This document shows, in pieces, positions 54,479 to 63,394 of a stretch of 64,000 nucleotides of DNA (positions are counted from its first letter, which is position 1; each line of letters starts with the position of its first letter). A program made the position numbers and the translations under genes. This DNA comes from Alicyclobacillus tolerans (GTDB lineage: Bacteria > Bacillota > Bacilli > Alicyclobacillales > Alicyclobacillaceae). The stretch spans positions 1 through 64,000 of the forward strand of contig NZ_FRAF01000018.1 in assembly GCF_900142255.1 (NCBI RefSeq), given 5' to 3'. Under the pieces are notes generated by a model. The model did no database searches. It had not been told where the DNA came from and worked only from the letters and a program-made list of their open reading frames with translations.

Positions 54479-55744
54479 CTAGCTCAGATACCCCTTGAGT
54501 CGATGTCGAGGATCGATGATATAGGGACGATTGGTTTTCTCAAGCAATTGCCGCCAGGGCAAGGCTTCAAACGGTGGTTGCCAGGCACCTACGACCAAGA
54601 CCTGTGCTCCGTCCAGACAAACTTCTGGTGATTCGACCTGAAAAGGAAAAGAGTGTTCGGCTATAGTTGGATCGTAAGCTCGTACATGGGCTCCACTGCT
54701 TATGAACACTTTAGCCAAATCGACAGGTGGACTGAGTCGAGTATCATTGGAACCATCTTTCATACCCAGTCCGAGAATAGCTACAGGCGCCCCCTGCAAT
54801 GAACGTCCAGAAGCTGCAAGAGCGGTAGCAGCATCTTTCACCAACTGATTGGGCACATCACTGTTCACGCGACGCGCAGTATCATAGAGAGGCATCATAT
54901 GTGGGTTGTCCACAGATGCGCGCAAGTAATAGTAGGCATTGGGAATACAAAATCCCCCCACTCCCACACTTGGCATCAAAAGCTGTACTCGAGGATGCGT
55001 ATTCGTCATGCGTATCAATTCGTAGATATCAACATGATGAGCCTCAGCAACTTGACGCAATTCATTAATGATGGCTAAATTCACATCTCTTTGCACATTC
55101 TCAACAACCTTTGCCAATTGAGCCGTACGCAAGTCGGTAACATGTACCGTTCCAGACGTTAGTTGTTGGAGCAATTGCACTGCACGTTCCGTACAAGCAG
55201 GTGTCAAACCGCCAGCAACAACATCCAGTGTACGAAACTCTTCCATAGCCCGACCTTCAGCTACTCGTTCTGCAGCGTAGGCAACATGAAAATCAGCACC
55301 TGCTTTTAATCCACTTACCCGCTCAAGCTGTGGTATGAGCCGTTCTTCAATCATTCCGGGAACGACAGTGGGCCGCAGGAGAATAAAGTCCCCTTTTTTA
55401 AGAACAGATCCAATATTTTGCATCGCACTGTCCAAATAGTCGTATACCATATCACCTGTACCAGAAACAGGAACACCGACTGTAACCACATAAGTGTCCA
55501 CAGCTTTAGCCGCTTCTTCCATACGATCCGTAGGAATAAACGTCTCTTGCTGTAAATGTTTTTGCAGGTACTTATCAAGCGGAATGCCTTGATCATCTTC
55601 TTGAACATAGGAAACGCCACGCTTCAACCAATCCAGCTTGGCAGTGTCTACCTCGATTCCATAGACACGAAATCCTTTCTCGCAAAAACTGATGGCCAAA
55701 GGCAGGCCAATAAAACCAAGTCCAACCACACTGATGCTTTGCAA
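54479..55744 (-). CDS. Nucleotide-sugar 6-dehydrogenase (WecC/Ugd-like)
   Basis: 421 residues. N-terminal NAD fold ISVVGLGFIGLPLAISFCEKG, then RPTVVPGMIEERLIPQLE, YAAERVAEGRAMEEF, the central helix region AQLAKVVENVQRDVNLAIINEL, and the catalytic Cys in GGFCIPNAYYY. Usual enzymes have CxPxD; here Asn replaces... the position after CIP is Asn-Ala. Overall closest to UDP-ManNAc/UDP-hexose dehydrogenases. Oxidises C6 of a UDP-sugar to a uronic acid for polysaccharide synthesis. TTG start 55744 with GAGGTG 8 bases upstream. Confidence 0.87.
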   Translation of the reverse strand: MQSISVVGLGFIGLPLAISFCEKGFRVYGIEVDTAKLDWLKRGVSYVQEDDQGIPLDKYLQKHLQQETFIPTDRMEEAAKAVDTYVVTVGVPVSGTGDMVYDYLDSAMQNIGSVLKKGDFILLRPTVVPGMIEERLIPQLERVSGLKAGADFHVAYAAERVAEGRAMEEFRTLDVVAGGLTPACTERAVQLLQQLTSGTVHVTDLRTAQLAKVVENVQRDVNLAIINELRQVAEAHHVDIYELIRMTNTHPRVQLLMPSVGVGGFCIPNAYYYLRASVDNPHMMPLYDTARRVNSDVPNQLVKDAATALAASGRSLQGAPVAILGLGMKDGSNDTRLSPPVDLAKVFISSGAHVRAYDPTIAEHSFPFQVESPEVCLDGAQVLVVGAWQPPFEALPWRQLLEKTNRPYIIDPRHRLKGYLS

Positions 55745-55820
55745 ATTGGAGCACCTCTCATTTTCTTAATCATCCGGTCTCTCATTTCATAAAAGAATAG
55801 TAAAGAAGACAAATGGCTAC

Positions 55821-55849
55821 TTGAGACCGCAAATGGTTTATGCTAAAAT
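55821..55849 (+). promoter_or_regulatory. Promoter of the ileS T-box transcript
   Basis: TTGAGA (55821-55826), 17-base spacer, TAAAAT (55844-55849) with an extended TGC before it. Confidence 0.7.
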
Positions 55850-55855
55850 CAGCCA

Positions 55856-56234
55856 TCGACAAAAGGCGCAAACGCCATGAGTTTATAAGAAAATACCTCA
55901 ACTCGTCCAATTTTCATATGAACATTCAATGCGAAGGACACGTTGCGCTTCCTCCAGTGTCGCAGAGAATGGGCGGTGGTGCAAGCCCATACACCGGTTG
56001 CGCGATATCCCCTTCAAGAAGTGTGTCGAAAAGGCAAAATCCGTATCATTTTGTCTGCTGTAGATCACACCGGTGTTCCACCGTTATCTGGATGCGCTGC
56101 GCAAGGTTTTTTCTCTTTCAGCCTTATTGCCAGCGGCCGATGGAGTCGTGCCCGCAGTCAGCGGATGTGCATGGCTAATCAGGGTGGTACAGCGGGTTCC
56201 TAGTAGCTCGTCCCTACGCGGGACGGGCTTTTTT
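55856..56234 (+). ncRNA. T-box leader of ileS
   Basis: The 3' part contains the T-box AGGGTGGTACAGCGG (56181-56195), followed by a terminator: GCTCGTCCC / GGGACGGGC and T6 (56206-56234). Further upstream CGCAGAGAATGGGCGGTGGT (55961-55980) is the AG-bulge/apical part of Stem I. An ATC triplet at 56007-56009 is a candidate isoleucine specifier, another lies at 56044-56046; I cannot fix which by eye. Uncharged tRNA-Ile would stabilise the antiterminator and allow ileS transcription. The 5' end is estimated from the promoter. It fills the 529-base gap before ileS. Confidence 0.93.
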
Positions 56235-56273
56235 GATTCAAAATTGTCTTTAGAAAAGGGTGATTAACCATCT

Positions 56274-59200
56274 ATGGCTAAAAAAGTAAACGCTAAAGAG
56301 CAAGCTTCCGTTCGAGAGCAACGTGTACTGGAATTTTGGCACGAGCAAAGCGTTTTTCAGCGTACAGAGAAAGAACGCCGAGGAGGCCCAGAGTTCGTCT
56401 TTTACGAAGGTCCTCCCACTGCCAACGGAAAGCCACATCCGGGCCATGTTTTGACGCGCGTCATTAAAGACGTCTATCCCCGTTACCGTACCATGAAAGG
56501 TTATCACGTCATGCGCAAAGCAGGATGGGATACTCATGGACTACCTGTGGAAATCGAGATCGAAAAAAAATTCGGCATCAGCGGCAAAAAGCAGATTGAA
56601 TCTTTTGGGGTCGAAAAGTTTATACAAGCTTGCCGGGAGAGTGTTTTTCAATATGAAGCTACCTGGCGGGAAATGACGGAGAGACTTGGATATTGGGTCG
56701 ATCTCGATAATCCTTATATGACATTAAAAGACGAGTACATTGAATCGGTTTGGCATTTGTTGAAAACCATCTATGAACGTGGTTATCTCTATCAAGGGCA
56801 TCGCGTCTCTCCTTACTGCCCACATTGTGAGACCACTCTATCCAGTCATGAAGTTGCTCAAGGCTACGAAAACGTGAAAGACCTGTCGGTTACGGTCAAA
56901 TTCCGCTTACCCGATGACCACCCACTCAGTGAACCAGGGATAGTCACTTCTTTCTTAGCCTGGACTACCACACCATGGACGCTTCCTTCACACGTTGCAC
57001 TGGCTGTGCATCCAGATATCGAGTATGTGCGTATTCTCTCACCTTCACAAAAAGAAGCGTATTGGGTGGCGAGCGCGTTACAGGAAAAGTTTCTTGGCGA
57101 TGACGGCCGCGTGACAGCAAAAGCTCTTGGTCGTGAATTGGCAGGAACTCCTTACTCGCCTGTCTTCCCATATGTCAATCGCATTCCTGGAAAAAAATTC
57201 GAAGTCATTCAGGCTATGCATGTCACAGATGAATCCGGCACAGGTATTGTTCATCAAGCGCCCGCGTTTGGTGAAGATGACTACAAAGCTTGTCGCGAAC
57301 ACGGTATGGCCTTTTGCAACTTTGTAGATGAAACTGGTTGTTTTACAGATGACGTGACTGACTTTGCTGGCAGATTTGTCAAAGATGAAGAAGTCAACGT
57401 GGATATTGTCCGCAAGTTAAGCCAAGCAGGTTTACTATACAGCAAAGAGAAGTTTGAACACTCTTACCCACACTGCTGGCGTTGCGGCACACCGCTTCTT
57501 TACTACGCGATTGACAGCTGGTTTATTCGTATGACAGACGTCCGTGAAAAGCTGCTGGAGAATTCCAACCGTGTCAACTGGATACCCGAACATGTAAAAA
57601 CAGGTCGCATGGGTAATTTTCTGCAGAACGTGGTGGACTGGAACCTTTCACGCAACCGTTACTGGGGAACACCGCTTCCCATTTGGCGATGCAACCATTG
57701 CCATCAGGAGATATGTATCGGATCGCGCAAAGAACTGCTGGAGAAAACAGGACAACTTCCTAAGGAACTACATAAACCTTATATTGACGAATTGACTTTC
57801 GCTTGCACCTGCGGCGGTACGTTTGAAAGGGTGCCTGAAGTAATTGATGTATGGTTTGACTCTGGAAGCATGCCGTTTGCCCAGCACCATTATCCATTTG
57901 AAAATGAAGAGCAGTTTGCCAGACAATATCCGGCCGATTTTATCTCCGAAGCCATCGATCAAACACGCGGCTGGTTCTATTCTTTACTTGCCATTTCCAC
58001 CCTGATTACAGGTGAAGCTCCCTATAAGAATGTACTTGTGATGGGTCATGTTTTAGATGAGCAAGGGAAAAAAATGTCTAAATCGAAAGGTAACGTCATC
58101 GATCCGTTTGAAGCACTTGATCAGCATGGAGCAGATGCGTTGCGCTTTTACTTTCTCTCGAATACGCAACCTTGGAATTCACAGTTGTTCTATCATCGAG
58201 CTGTGGCTGAGAGCAAGGCAAAGTTTCTTGACATTCTGCAGAACGTACACGCTTTTTACGCTCTGTATGCTGCAATTGATCAGTTCTCGCCGACAGATTA
58301 CGACATTCCCGTAGTGGAACGCCCGCTCTTTGATCGTTGGCTCATGGCACGTCTGCACGAGACGATTCGGACGGTGGATGCTAGCTTGGATTCCTATGAT
58401 GCTACTGCTGGAGCCAGAGCGCTGCAGAATTTTGTCGATGACGTGTCGACTTGGTATGTTCGCCGCAATCGTGAACGTTTTTGGGCATCTGGCATGGAAT
58501 CAGATAAAATTGCTGCGTTTCTAACACTTGCCGAGACCCTTACAACGCTTTCCAAACTGATTGCACCTTACACACCTTTTATCGCTGAAGAAATCTATCA
58601 AAACGTAACACGAGATGGCGGAACAAGAGTTGATATACCTGTCAGTGTGCATCTTTGCGCTTTTCCTGCTGTGGACGAAGCGCTTATTGATGAACAATTG
58701 ATTCAAGAGATGTCACTCGTTCTGCGAGTGGTTGAAGCAGGACGACTATTGCGCAATGAAAGTAAGTGCAAAACTCGTCAACCACTGGAAACGCTCTACG
58801 TCACTTTAGACTGGAAAGATACCCTGCAAGCATACGAAGAGATTTTGAAGGACGAACTGAATGTCAAGCAGCTTGTCTACACTACTCTTAACGAAGTTGC
58901 TGAAGCAGAGATCTACCTAGACTTAAAAGCTCTTGGAAAATCGTTTGGCAGCAAGGTTCCTTTGATTAACACAGCTGCCAAAACCGCGAGTATCGACCAG
59001 ATTCATGAATTTGCCCAACGTGGAGTTGTTGATTTAGCTGGTGAAACGATTACGCGTGAACATGGAGATATTCGTTACAAGCCCTGTTTTACAGGCGTTA
59101 TGACCCATGTCGGACAGGGATTTGTAGGTTTGAATACAGAATTGACTCCTGCACTGATTGAGGAAGGTTATGTACGCGAGTTGATTTCCAAAATGCAAAT

Positions 59201-59417
59201 GATGCGAAAAGAAGTAAATTACGAGGTAACGGAATGGGTTAAGTTTTTCGCAGAAGGAGATAGTGAGATTATGTCGATTCTGCGCAAACATCTTCCACAC
59301 ATTCAATCGACTGTTCTCATGAAGGAATTAGTGACAGAACCTATCGCTGGAGATCTTCAAAAAGAATGGGATATTAATGGCAAATCTTTAACCTTGACAG
59401 TGGCGCGTATATCGTAA
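56274..59417 (+). CDS. ileS: Isoleucine-tRNA ligase, type 2 (long form)
   Basis: 1047 residues, versus about 920 for the common type 1 enzyme. HIGH motif as HPGH (55-58), KMSKSKGN before residue 610, large CP1 editing domain with LAWTTTPWTLPSHVAL, and the catalytic PVEIEIEKKFG region. The C-terminus lacks the Cys-rich zinc finger of type 1 and ends in a small beta domain. Type 2 enzymes are known for lower mupirocin sensitivity. ATG 56274, RBS AAAAGGGTG somewhat distant. Regulated by the T-box upstream; single gene with its own terminator. Confidence 0.95.
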   Translation: MAKKVNAKEQASVREQRVLEFWHEQSVFQRTEKERRGGPEFVFYEGPPTANGKPHPGHVLTRVIKDVYPRYRTMKGYHVMRKAGWDTHGLPVEIEIEKKFGISGKKQIESFGVEKFIQACRESVFQYEATWREMTERLGYWVDLDNPYMTLKDEYIESVWHLLKTIYERGYLYQGHRVSPYCPHCETTLSSHEVAQGYENVKDLSVTVKFRLPDDHPLSEPGIVTSFLAWTTTPWTLPSHVALAVHPDIEYVRILSPSQKEAYWVASALQEKFLGDDGRVTAKALGRELAGTPYSPVFPYVNRIPGKKFEVIQAMHVTDESGTGIVHQAPAFGEDDYKACREHGMAFCNFVDETGCFTDDVTDFAGRFVKDEEVNVDIVRKLSQAGLLYSKEKFEHSYPHCWRCGTPLLYYAIDSWFIRMTDVREKLLENSNRVNWIPEHVKTGRMGNFLQNVVDWNLSRNRYWGTPLPIWRCNHCHQEICIGSRKELLEKTGQLPKELHKPYIDELTFACTCGGTFERVPEVIDVWFDSGSMPFAQHHYPFENEEQFARQYPADFISEAIDQTRGWFYSLLAISTLITGEAPYKNVLVMGHVLDEQGKKMSKSKGNVIDPFEALDQHGADALRFYFLSNTQPWNSQLFYHRAVAESKAKFLDILQNVHAFYALYAAIDQFSPTDYDIPVVERPLFDRWLMARLHETIRTVDASLDSYDATAGARALQNFVDDVSTWYVRRNRERFWASGMESDKIAAFLTLAETLTTLSKLIAPYTPFIAEEIYQNVTRDGGTRVDIPVSVHLCAFPAVDEALIDEQLIQEMSLVLRVVEAGRLLRNESKCKTRQPLETLYVTLDWKDTLQAYEEILKDELNVKQLVYTTLNEVAEAEIYLDLKALGKSFGSKVPLINTAAKTASIDQIHEFAQRGVVDLAGETITREHGDIRYKPCFTGVMTHVGQGFVGLNTELTPALIEEGYVRELISKMQMMRKEVNYEVTEWVKFFAEGDSEIMSILRKHLPHIQSTVLMKELVTEPIAGDLQKEWDINGKSLTLTVARIS

Positions 59418-59446
59418 AAAGATTGTCAAATAGAAATATCCATTTT

Positions 59447-59512
59447 GAGGCTCCCCGAAAAATAAAGAAAGCTAGATTCACGCTTTCTTTATTTCTTGTT
59501 ACAGGGAGCCTC
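59447..59512 (+). terminator. Terminator of ileS (nested stems)
   Basis: Inner 12-bp perfect stem AATAAAGAAAGC / GCTTTCTTTATT (59461-59493) followed by TCTTGTT, enclosed by an outer GAGGCTCCC / GGGAGCCTC (59447-59455, 59504-59512). Confidence 0.8.
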
Positions 59513-59556
59513 TACTTTATCACTATACCTTGAAATAGTATGGCAAGCTTTGTTGT

Positions 59557-60318
59557 TTATTGGCTAGGTGCAGATAGGAGTTGCGATAGATAGATAAAAT
59601 TAGATTTCAAATCTCTCATTGGATGTCCTTGATAGGTTTCTTGTTCAACAATGTACCATTTCACACCAGCTGTCTGAGCGGCATGAAGTATTGCTGGAAT
59701 ATCTAGACGTCCACTGCCCACAACTTCGTTTTTCCGTTTATCCTCTTTGGACATATCCTTGACATGCAATAGATCTGCGCGTCCAGTATAGTTATGCAGA
59801 TAAGAAGCTATATTTTCGCCAGTATACGCAATCCAATAAATATCTAACTCTGCTTGAATTAGAGATGAATGGCCTTTCCCTAGCAGTACATGTATGGGCT
59901 GTTCATTTTCTATCTTTATAAATTCAAAGTCATGGTTGTGGTATGCAAAATGCAAACCTTCCTGAGACACTTTTTGAGCTATTTGTTCAAGTTTCTCAGC
60001 CAATCGCTGATAATCCTGCATATTCCTACGCAGCTCCGGTGCTATAAATGGACAGACAATATATGAAAGTCCCAACTCAGTAGCATATTCCAGAACTTCT
60101 TCTACTTGATTTTCTAACTGATCGAACGGAACGTGACTGGATACTGGTTGAAGTTGAAGATCGAACAAAATTTTTCGAAGTTCTCTAGCACCTAGACCTC
60201 CGTACCCTGCAAATTCCACTCCATGATAGCCTATCTCAGATACTTTCTTTAACGTTCCGACAAAATCTTCCGCCGCCATCTCGCGCAAAGAATACATCTG
60301 CAAAGCAATATTCGCCAA
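59557..60318 (-). CDS. Sugar-phosphate isomerase/epimerase-like TIM-barrel protein
   Basis: 253 residues, xylose-isomerase-like TIM barrel (AP_endonuc_2): LQMYSLREMA at the start, IGYHGVEFAGYGG, FAYHNHDFEF (metal His), AELDIYWIAYTG, LLHVKDMSK and VEQETYQG, giving the Glu/Asp/His metal set. Substrate unknown; relatives act on inosose or keto-sugars. TTG start 60318 with AAAGGAG 10 bases upstream. Probably transcribed after the M29 peptidase gene (41 bases). Confidence 0.88.
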   Translation of the reverse strand: MANIALQMYSLREMAAEDFVGTLKKVSEIGYHGVEFAGYGGLGARELRKILFDLQLQPVSSHVPFDQLENQVEEVLEYATELGLSYIVCPFIAPELRRNMQDYQRLAEKLEQIAQKVSQEGLHFAYHNHDFEFIKIENEQPIHVLLGKGHSSLIQAELDIYWIAYTGENIASYLHNYTGRADLLHVKDMSKEDKRKNEVVGSGRLDIPAILHAAQTAGVKWYIVEQETYQGHPMRDLKSNFIYLSQLLSAPSQ

Positions 60319-60359
60319 GTTAAGCCACTCCTTTCCGTGTGTGGCAATCCTGGAAATCC

Positions 60360-61610
60360 TTACTCCATACTTACAAACTTTCCATTTACCATAATGGGCA
60401 TCATTTGACCTGTCTTGGTTTTGACATCAATATTCATTTCTGGCGATCCAATCATAAAATCCACATGCATGAGACTATCATTTAATCCGTGCTCATTCCA
60501 ATCGGCTCGACGCAATTGATAGCCCCCTTCAATTAATGGATAGGCTTTACCAATGGCCAAGTGGCAGGAGGCATTTTCATCAAACAACGTATTATAGAAA
60601 AGTCGCCCCATTTGATATATAGGCGAATCAACAGGAACAAGAGCTACTTCTCCCAGATAATGACTTCCCTCATCAGCCTCAATAATATGACGCAGTGCAT
60701 CCTCGCCTTTCTCAGCTGAATATTCGACAATTCGACCAGCCTCAAAACGGATGCGTATGCCCTCAATTAATGAACCATTGTGAACAAGTGGCATGGTGCT
60801 TGTCACAGTGCCATTGACCCGATCGCGATGTGGTGCGCTAAACACTTCTTCCGTTGGAATATTGGCTACAAAGTGCACTCCGCCTTGACTTGGTTTCCCA
60901 GCCGCTGTCCAATAGTGACCATCTGGCATACCAATCGTCAAATCTGTTCCGGGAGCGCGATAATGTAGTTCCACAATGTTTAGTTGATTCAACCACTGGC
61001 TACGTTTCTGCAAATTGACAATATGTTGTTTCCATTCTTCAATTGGATTTTCACCATCTGCACGTGCCGCTTTGAGAATCGCTTTCCAAAGAGCCTCTGT
61101 TCGCTCCTCTGCAGGTAGATCGGCAAAAACTACATCAGCCCATGGTTGAATTGGAGCGGAGGCCAAACACCAAGTATATTCATCATTGGTACGTCGGTCA
61201 TTGAAAGAACGGAAGGCATTCGCAATTGACTTACTGGCTGTATCAACCCGACTACGTTCAATTCCGTCAAAAAGATATGGATTGGACGCCGGTATGGCAA
61301 TAAAAGCTGCGCCTTCGTCCGCTAATTTTTGCACCCATTGCGCTTGCCACTTTGCTCTTTCTGCTAAAGTTTCCAGTGAACCGCGCTTTACAGTCTCTCG
61401 CATCCACCATTCATCACCATAGTCCACATGAACAAACTTAGCACCTGCATCATATGCCGCTTCCGTCAAACAACGTGCAAACTCTACATGTTCTGGATAA
61501 ACTTGGCGACTGGCAAAACCAATCACCAAATTCTCACCTGGTTGCAGATTGACACCAATTCGAATCACCAATTCCGCGTATTTCTTTAACTGTTGATTCA
61601 GACTGACCAT
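60360..61610 (-). CDS. Aminopeptidase, family M29 (AmpS/aminopeptidase T)
   Basis: 416 residues, full length. Family blocks: ANIPTEEVFSAPHRDRVNG with the first Glu ligand, IEADEGSHYLGEVALVPVDSPI with the second Glu, LFDENASCHLAIGKAYP with His, and MHVDFMIGS near the end with His and Asp: the dinuclear metal set of M29. Cleaves N-terminal residues from peptides in the cytoplasm. ATG 61610 directly follows AGGAG, unusually close spacing, but no better start is visible. Confidence 0.92.
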   Translation of the reverse strand: MVSLNQQLKKYAELVIRIGVNLQPGENLVIGFASRQVYPEHVEFARCLTEAAYDAGAKFVHVDYGDEWWMRETVKRGSLETLAERAKWQAQWVQKLADEGAAFIAIPASNPYLFDGIERSRVDTASKSIANAFRSFNDRRTNDEYTWCLASAPIQPWADVVFADLPAEERTEALWKAILKAARADGENPIEEWKQHIVNLQKRSQWLNQLNIVELHYRAPGTDLTIGMPDGHYWTAAGKPSQGGVHFVANIPTEEVFSAPHRDRVNGTVTSTMPLVHNGSLIEGIRIRFEAGRIVEYSAEKGEDALRHIIEADEGSHYLGEVALVPVDSPIYQMGRLFYNTLFDENASCHLAIGKAYPLIEGGYQLRRADWNEHGLNDSLMHVDFMIGSPEMNIDVKTKTGQMMPIMVNGKFVSME

Positions 61611-61779
61611 CTCCTGTTCTTGTTGATACCTCTACGTGAATACTTCTCAATGCGAGGCAGTTAGTATGTATCCCAATGTTTCTGGCGGGATGCGTGATCT
61701 TGCGATGAGGGTTACTGACAGTTTTGAATTATGGAAGCGTTAACACTTCCACAGTATAGCGCATCATTGGACTCACTCT

Positions 61780-62403
61780 CTACTTTTGGCTGACCATACG
61801 TTTTACAGGTCTCGCAGCAGCTAATGCCGCTGCAAAGGAACATACGAAACCTACACTAGCAACGCCAAGCCAATGAAAGTGAGCATACATATCAGCCCCA
61901 ATGGCAGACCCAAGTGCACCTCCTATAAAATAACTCGTCATATAAACTGTATTCAAACGATTGCGAGCGTCTGGCCGCAAACTATAAATTCTTGCTTGAT
62001 TTGAAATTTGCGCTGCCTGCACACCGAGATCGAGCAAAATGACTCCCAGGATTAAACCCCAAAGATGCGCTGACAATCCAGCAAACACCAGGAAGGAAAG
62101 GAGGGTGCAAAGCGCTCCAAGAAATGCCACTCTCCGAGCCGGCATACGATCTGCCAGACGTCCAGCCACAGGCGCAATGGAAGCACCCGCTACTCCGAGC
62201 AACCCAAAAAAGCCGGCCACTTCCGCCCCATAATGATAGGGCGATGTGCTAAGTCGAAAGACGAGCGTCGTCCAAAAAGCACTGAAAGCAGCAAATAGCA
62301 ACCCTCCCATCAAGGCAGCCTCACGAAGTGTGGGTAACGTGCGTATCAACTGCCAAAGCGATAAAAATATGTCTCTTGCTTGAAGTTTTGGGGTATTCGG
62401 ATT
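61780..62403 (-). pseudogene. MFS transporter, C-terminal half only
   Basis: About 207 residues homologous to the second half of YnfM-like arabinose-efflux MFS proteins: LREAALMGGLLFAAFSAFWTTLVF is helix 7, GRLADRMPARRVAFLG the loop 8-9 motif, and helices 9-12 follow normally to the stop. The first six helices and the start are missing. Beyond 62403 the open frame enters unrelated sequence that carries the promoter and start of the methyltransferase on the opposite strand. The gene thus looks cut by the insertion to its right. Confidence 0.85.
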
Positions 62404-62455
62404 TTGGGGTTGAAAGCGCCTTTTGATACTTCGATTGTAAAATCGGATTTTGTTG

Positions 62456-62484
62456 TTGAAAAACAGAATTAAATAGAGTACATT
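62456..62484 (+). promoter_or_regulatory. Promoter of the restriction-modification genes
   Basis: TTGAAA (62456-62461), 17-base spacer, TACATT (62479-62484), 22 bases before the ATG. Confidence 0.6.
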
Positions 62485-62506
62485 CTTAGTGAAAGGGGTG
62501 CTAAAA

Positions 62507-63394
62507 ATGGCAGAAACATCATCATTGTTTTTGAATGCAGTGCTTGAGGAAGCAGGTATACGTCCCCGAGTTAAGAATAAGAACAAAATTGCCTTTGGTT
62601 GGTACGGTGGCAAGTATAGCCACCTATCCTGGCTTCTCCCTCTGTTGCCTTCTACGAACCATTATTGTGAACCCTTTGGAGGTTCTGCTGCCGTCCTAAT
62701 TAACCGTGCCCCCTCTCCTGTAGAAACTTACAATGATTTAGACGGAGAGGTTGTTAACTTTTTTCGCGTATTACGCGATCATAGAGATGAATTGATCGAA
62801 GTCATCGGGTTGACGCCTTTCTCACGGGAAGAATTCGTGGAAGCTATTTGTGAACCGGTTGAGGGTTTGTCCGATCTGGAGCGTGCCAGAAGGTTCTACA
62901 TTCGTGCCAGACAAGCAAGGACAGGGTTGGCACAAACAGCTTCACCGGGACGTTGGGCAACGTGCAGGAATACAAGTAGACGTGGTATGGGCGGAGCTGT
63001 CTCTCGCTGGCTAGGAAGCCCACAAGACCTAGTTGAAATTGCAGGTCGGCTCATTCGCGTTCAAATTGATCATCGTCCTGCGATTGACGTTATACATGCC
63101 TATGATAGTCCAGATACTCTGTTTTATTGTGACCCTCCTTATCCGCACGAATCCCGTGGCGACAGTAAAGCATACAGTTTTGAAATGACTGATGAGGAAC
63201 ATAGAGACCTTGCAGCAGCGCTACACAATGCGCAAGGTAAAGTGGCTATTTCTGGCTATCATTGTTCGTTAATGGACGAACTGTATGGTGACTGGACGTG
63301 TATTGAAGCGGACCCCAGGCTATGCCATTCAGTGAAAGAAGAACGACAAGAAACTTTGTGGATCAATTATGAGTTGCCAATGGAGTTGATCTGA
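62507..63394 (+). CDS. Adenine-specific DNA methyltransferase, Dam/D12 class
   Basis: 295 residues. D12-class motifs in order: FGWYGGKYSHLSWLLPLLP (motif X), YCEPFGGSAAVL (motif I, SAM binding), YNDLDGEVVNFFRVLRD, and the catalytic YCDPPYP (DPPY, about residue 210), then KVAISGYH. Methylates N6 of adenine in a specific sequence. ATG 62507 with AAAGGGG 9 bases upstream; a GTG at 62489 is in frame but lies on the RBS side. Stop and next start overlap (TGATG), so it is coupled to the putative nuclease. Likely horizontally acquired. Confidence 0.92.
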   Translation: MAETSSLFLNAVLEEAGIRPRVKNKNKIAFGWYGGKYSHLSWLLPLLPSTNHYCEPFGGSAAVLINRAPSPVETYNDLDGEVVNFFRVLRDHRDELIEVIGLTPFSREEFVEAICEPVEGLSDLERARRFYIRARQARTGLAQTASPGRWATCRNTSRRGMGGAVSRWLGSPQDLVEIAGRLIRVQIDHRPAIDVIHAYDSPDTLFYCDPPYPHESRGDSKAYSFEMTDEEHRDLAAALHNAQGKVAISGYHCSLMDELYGDWTCIEADPRLCHSVKEERQETLWINYELPMELI

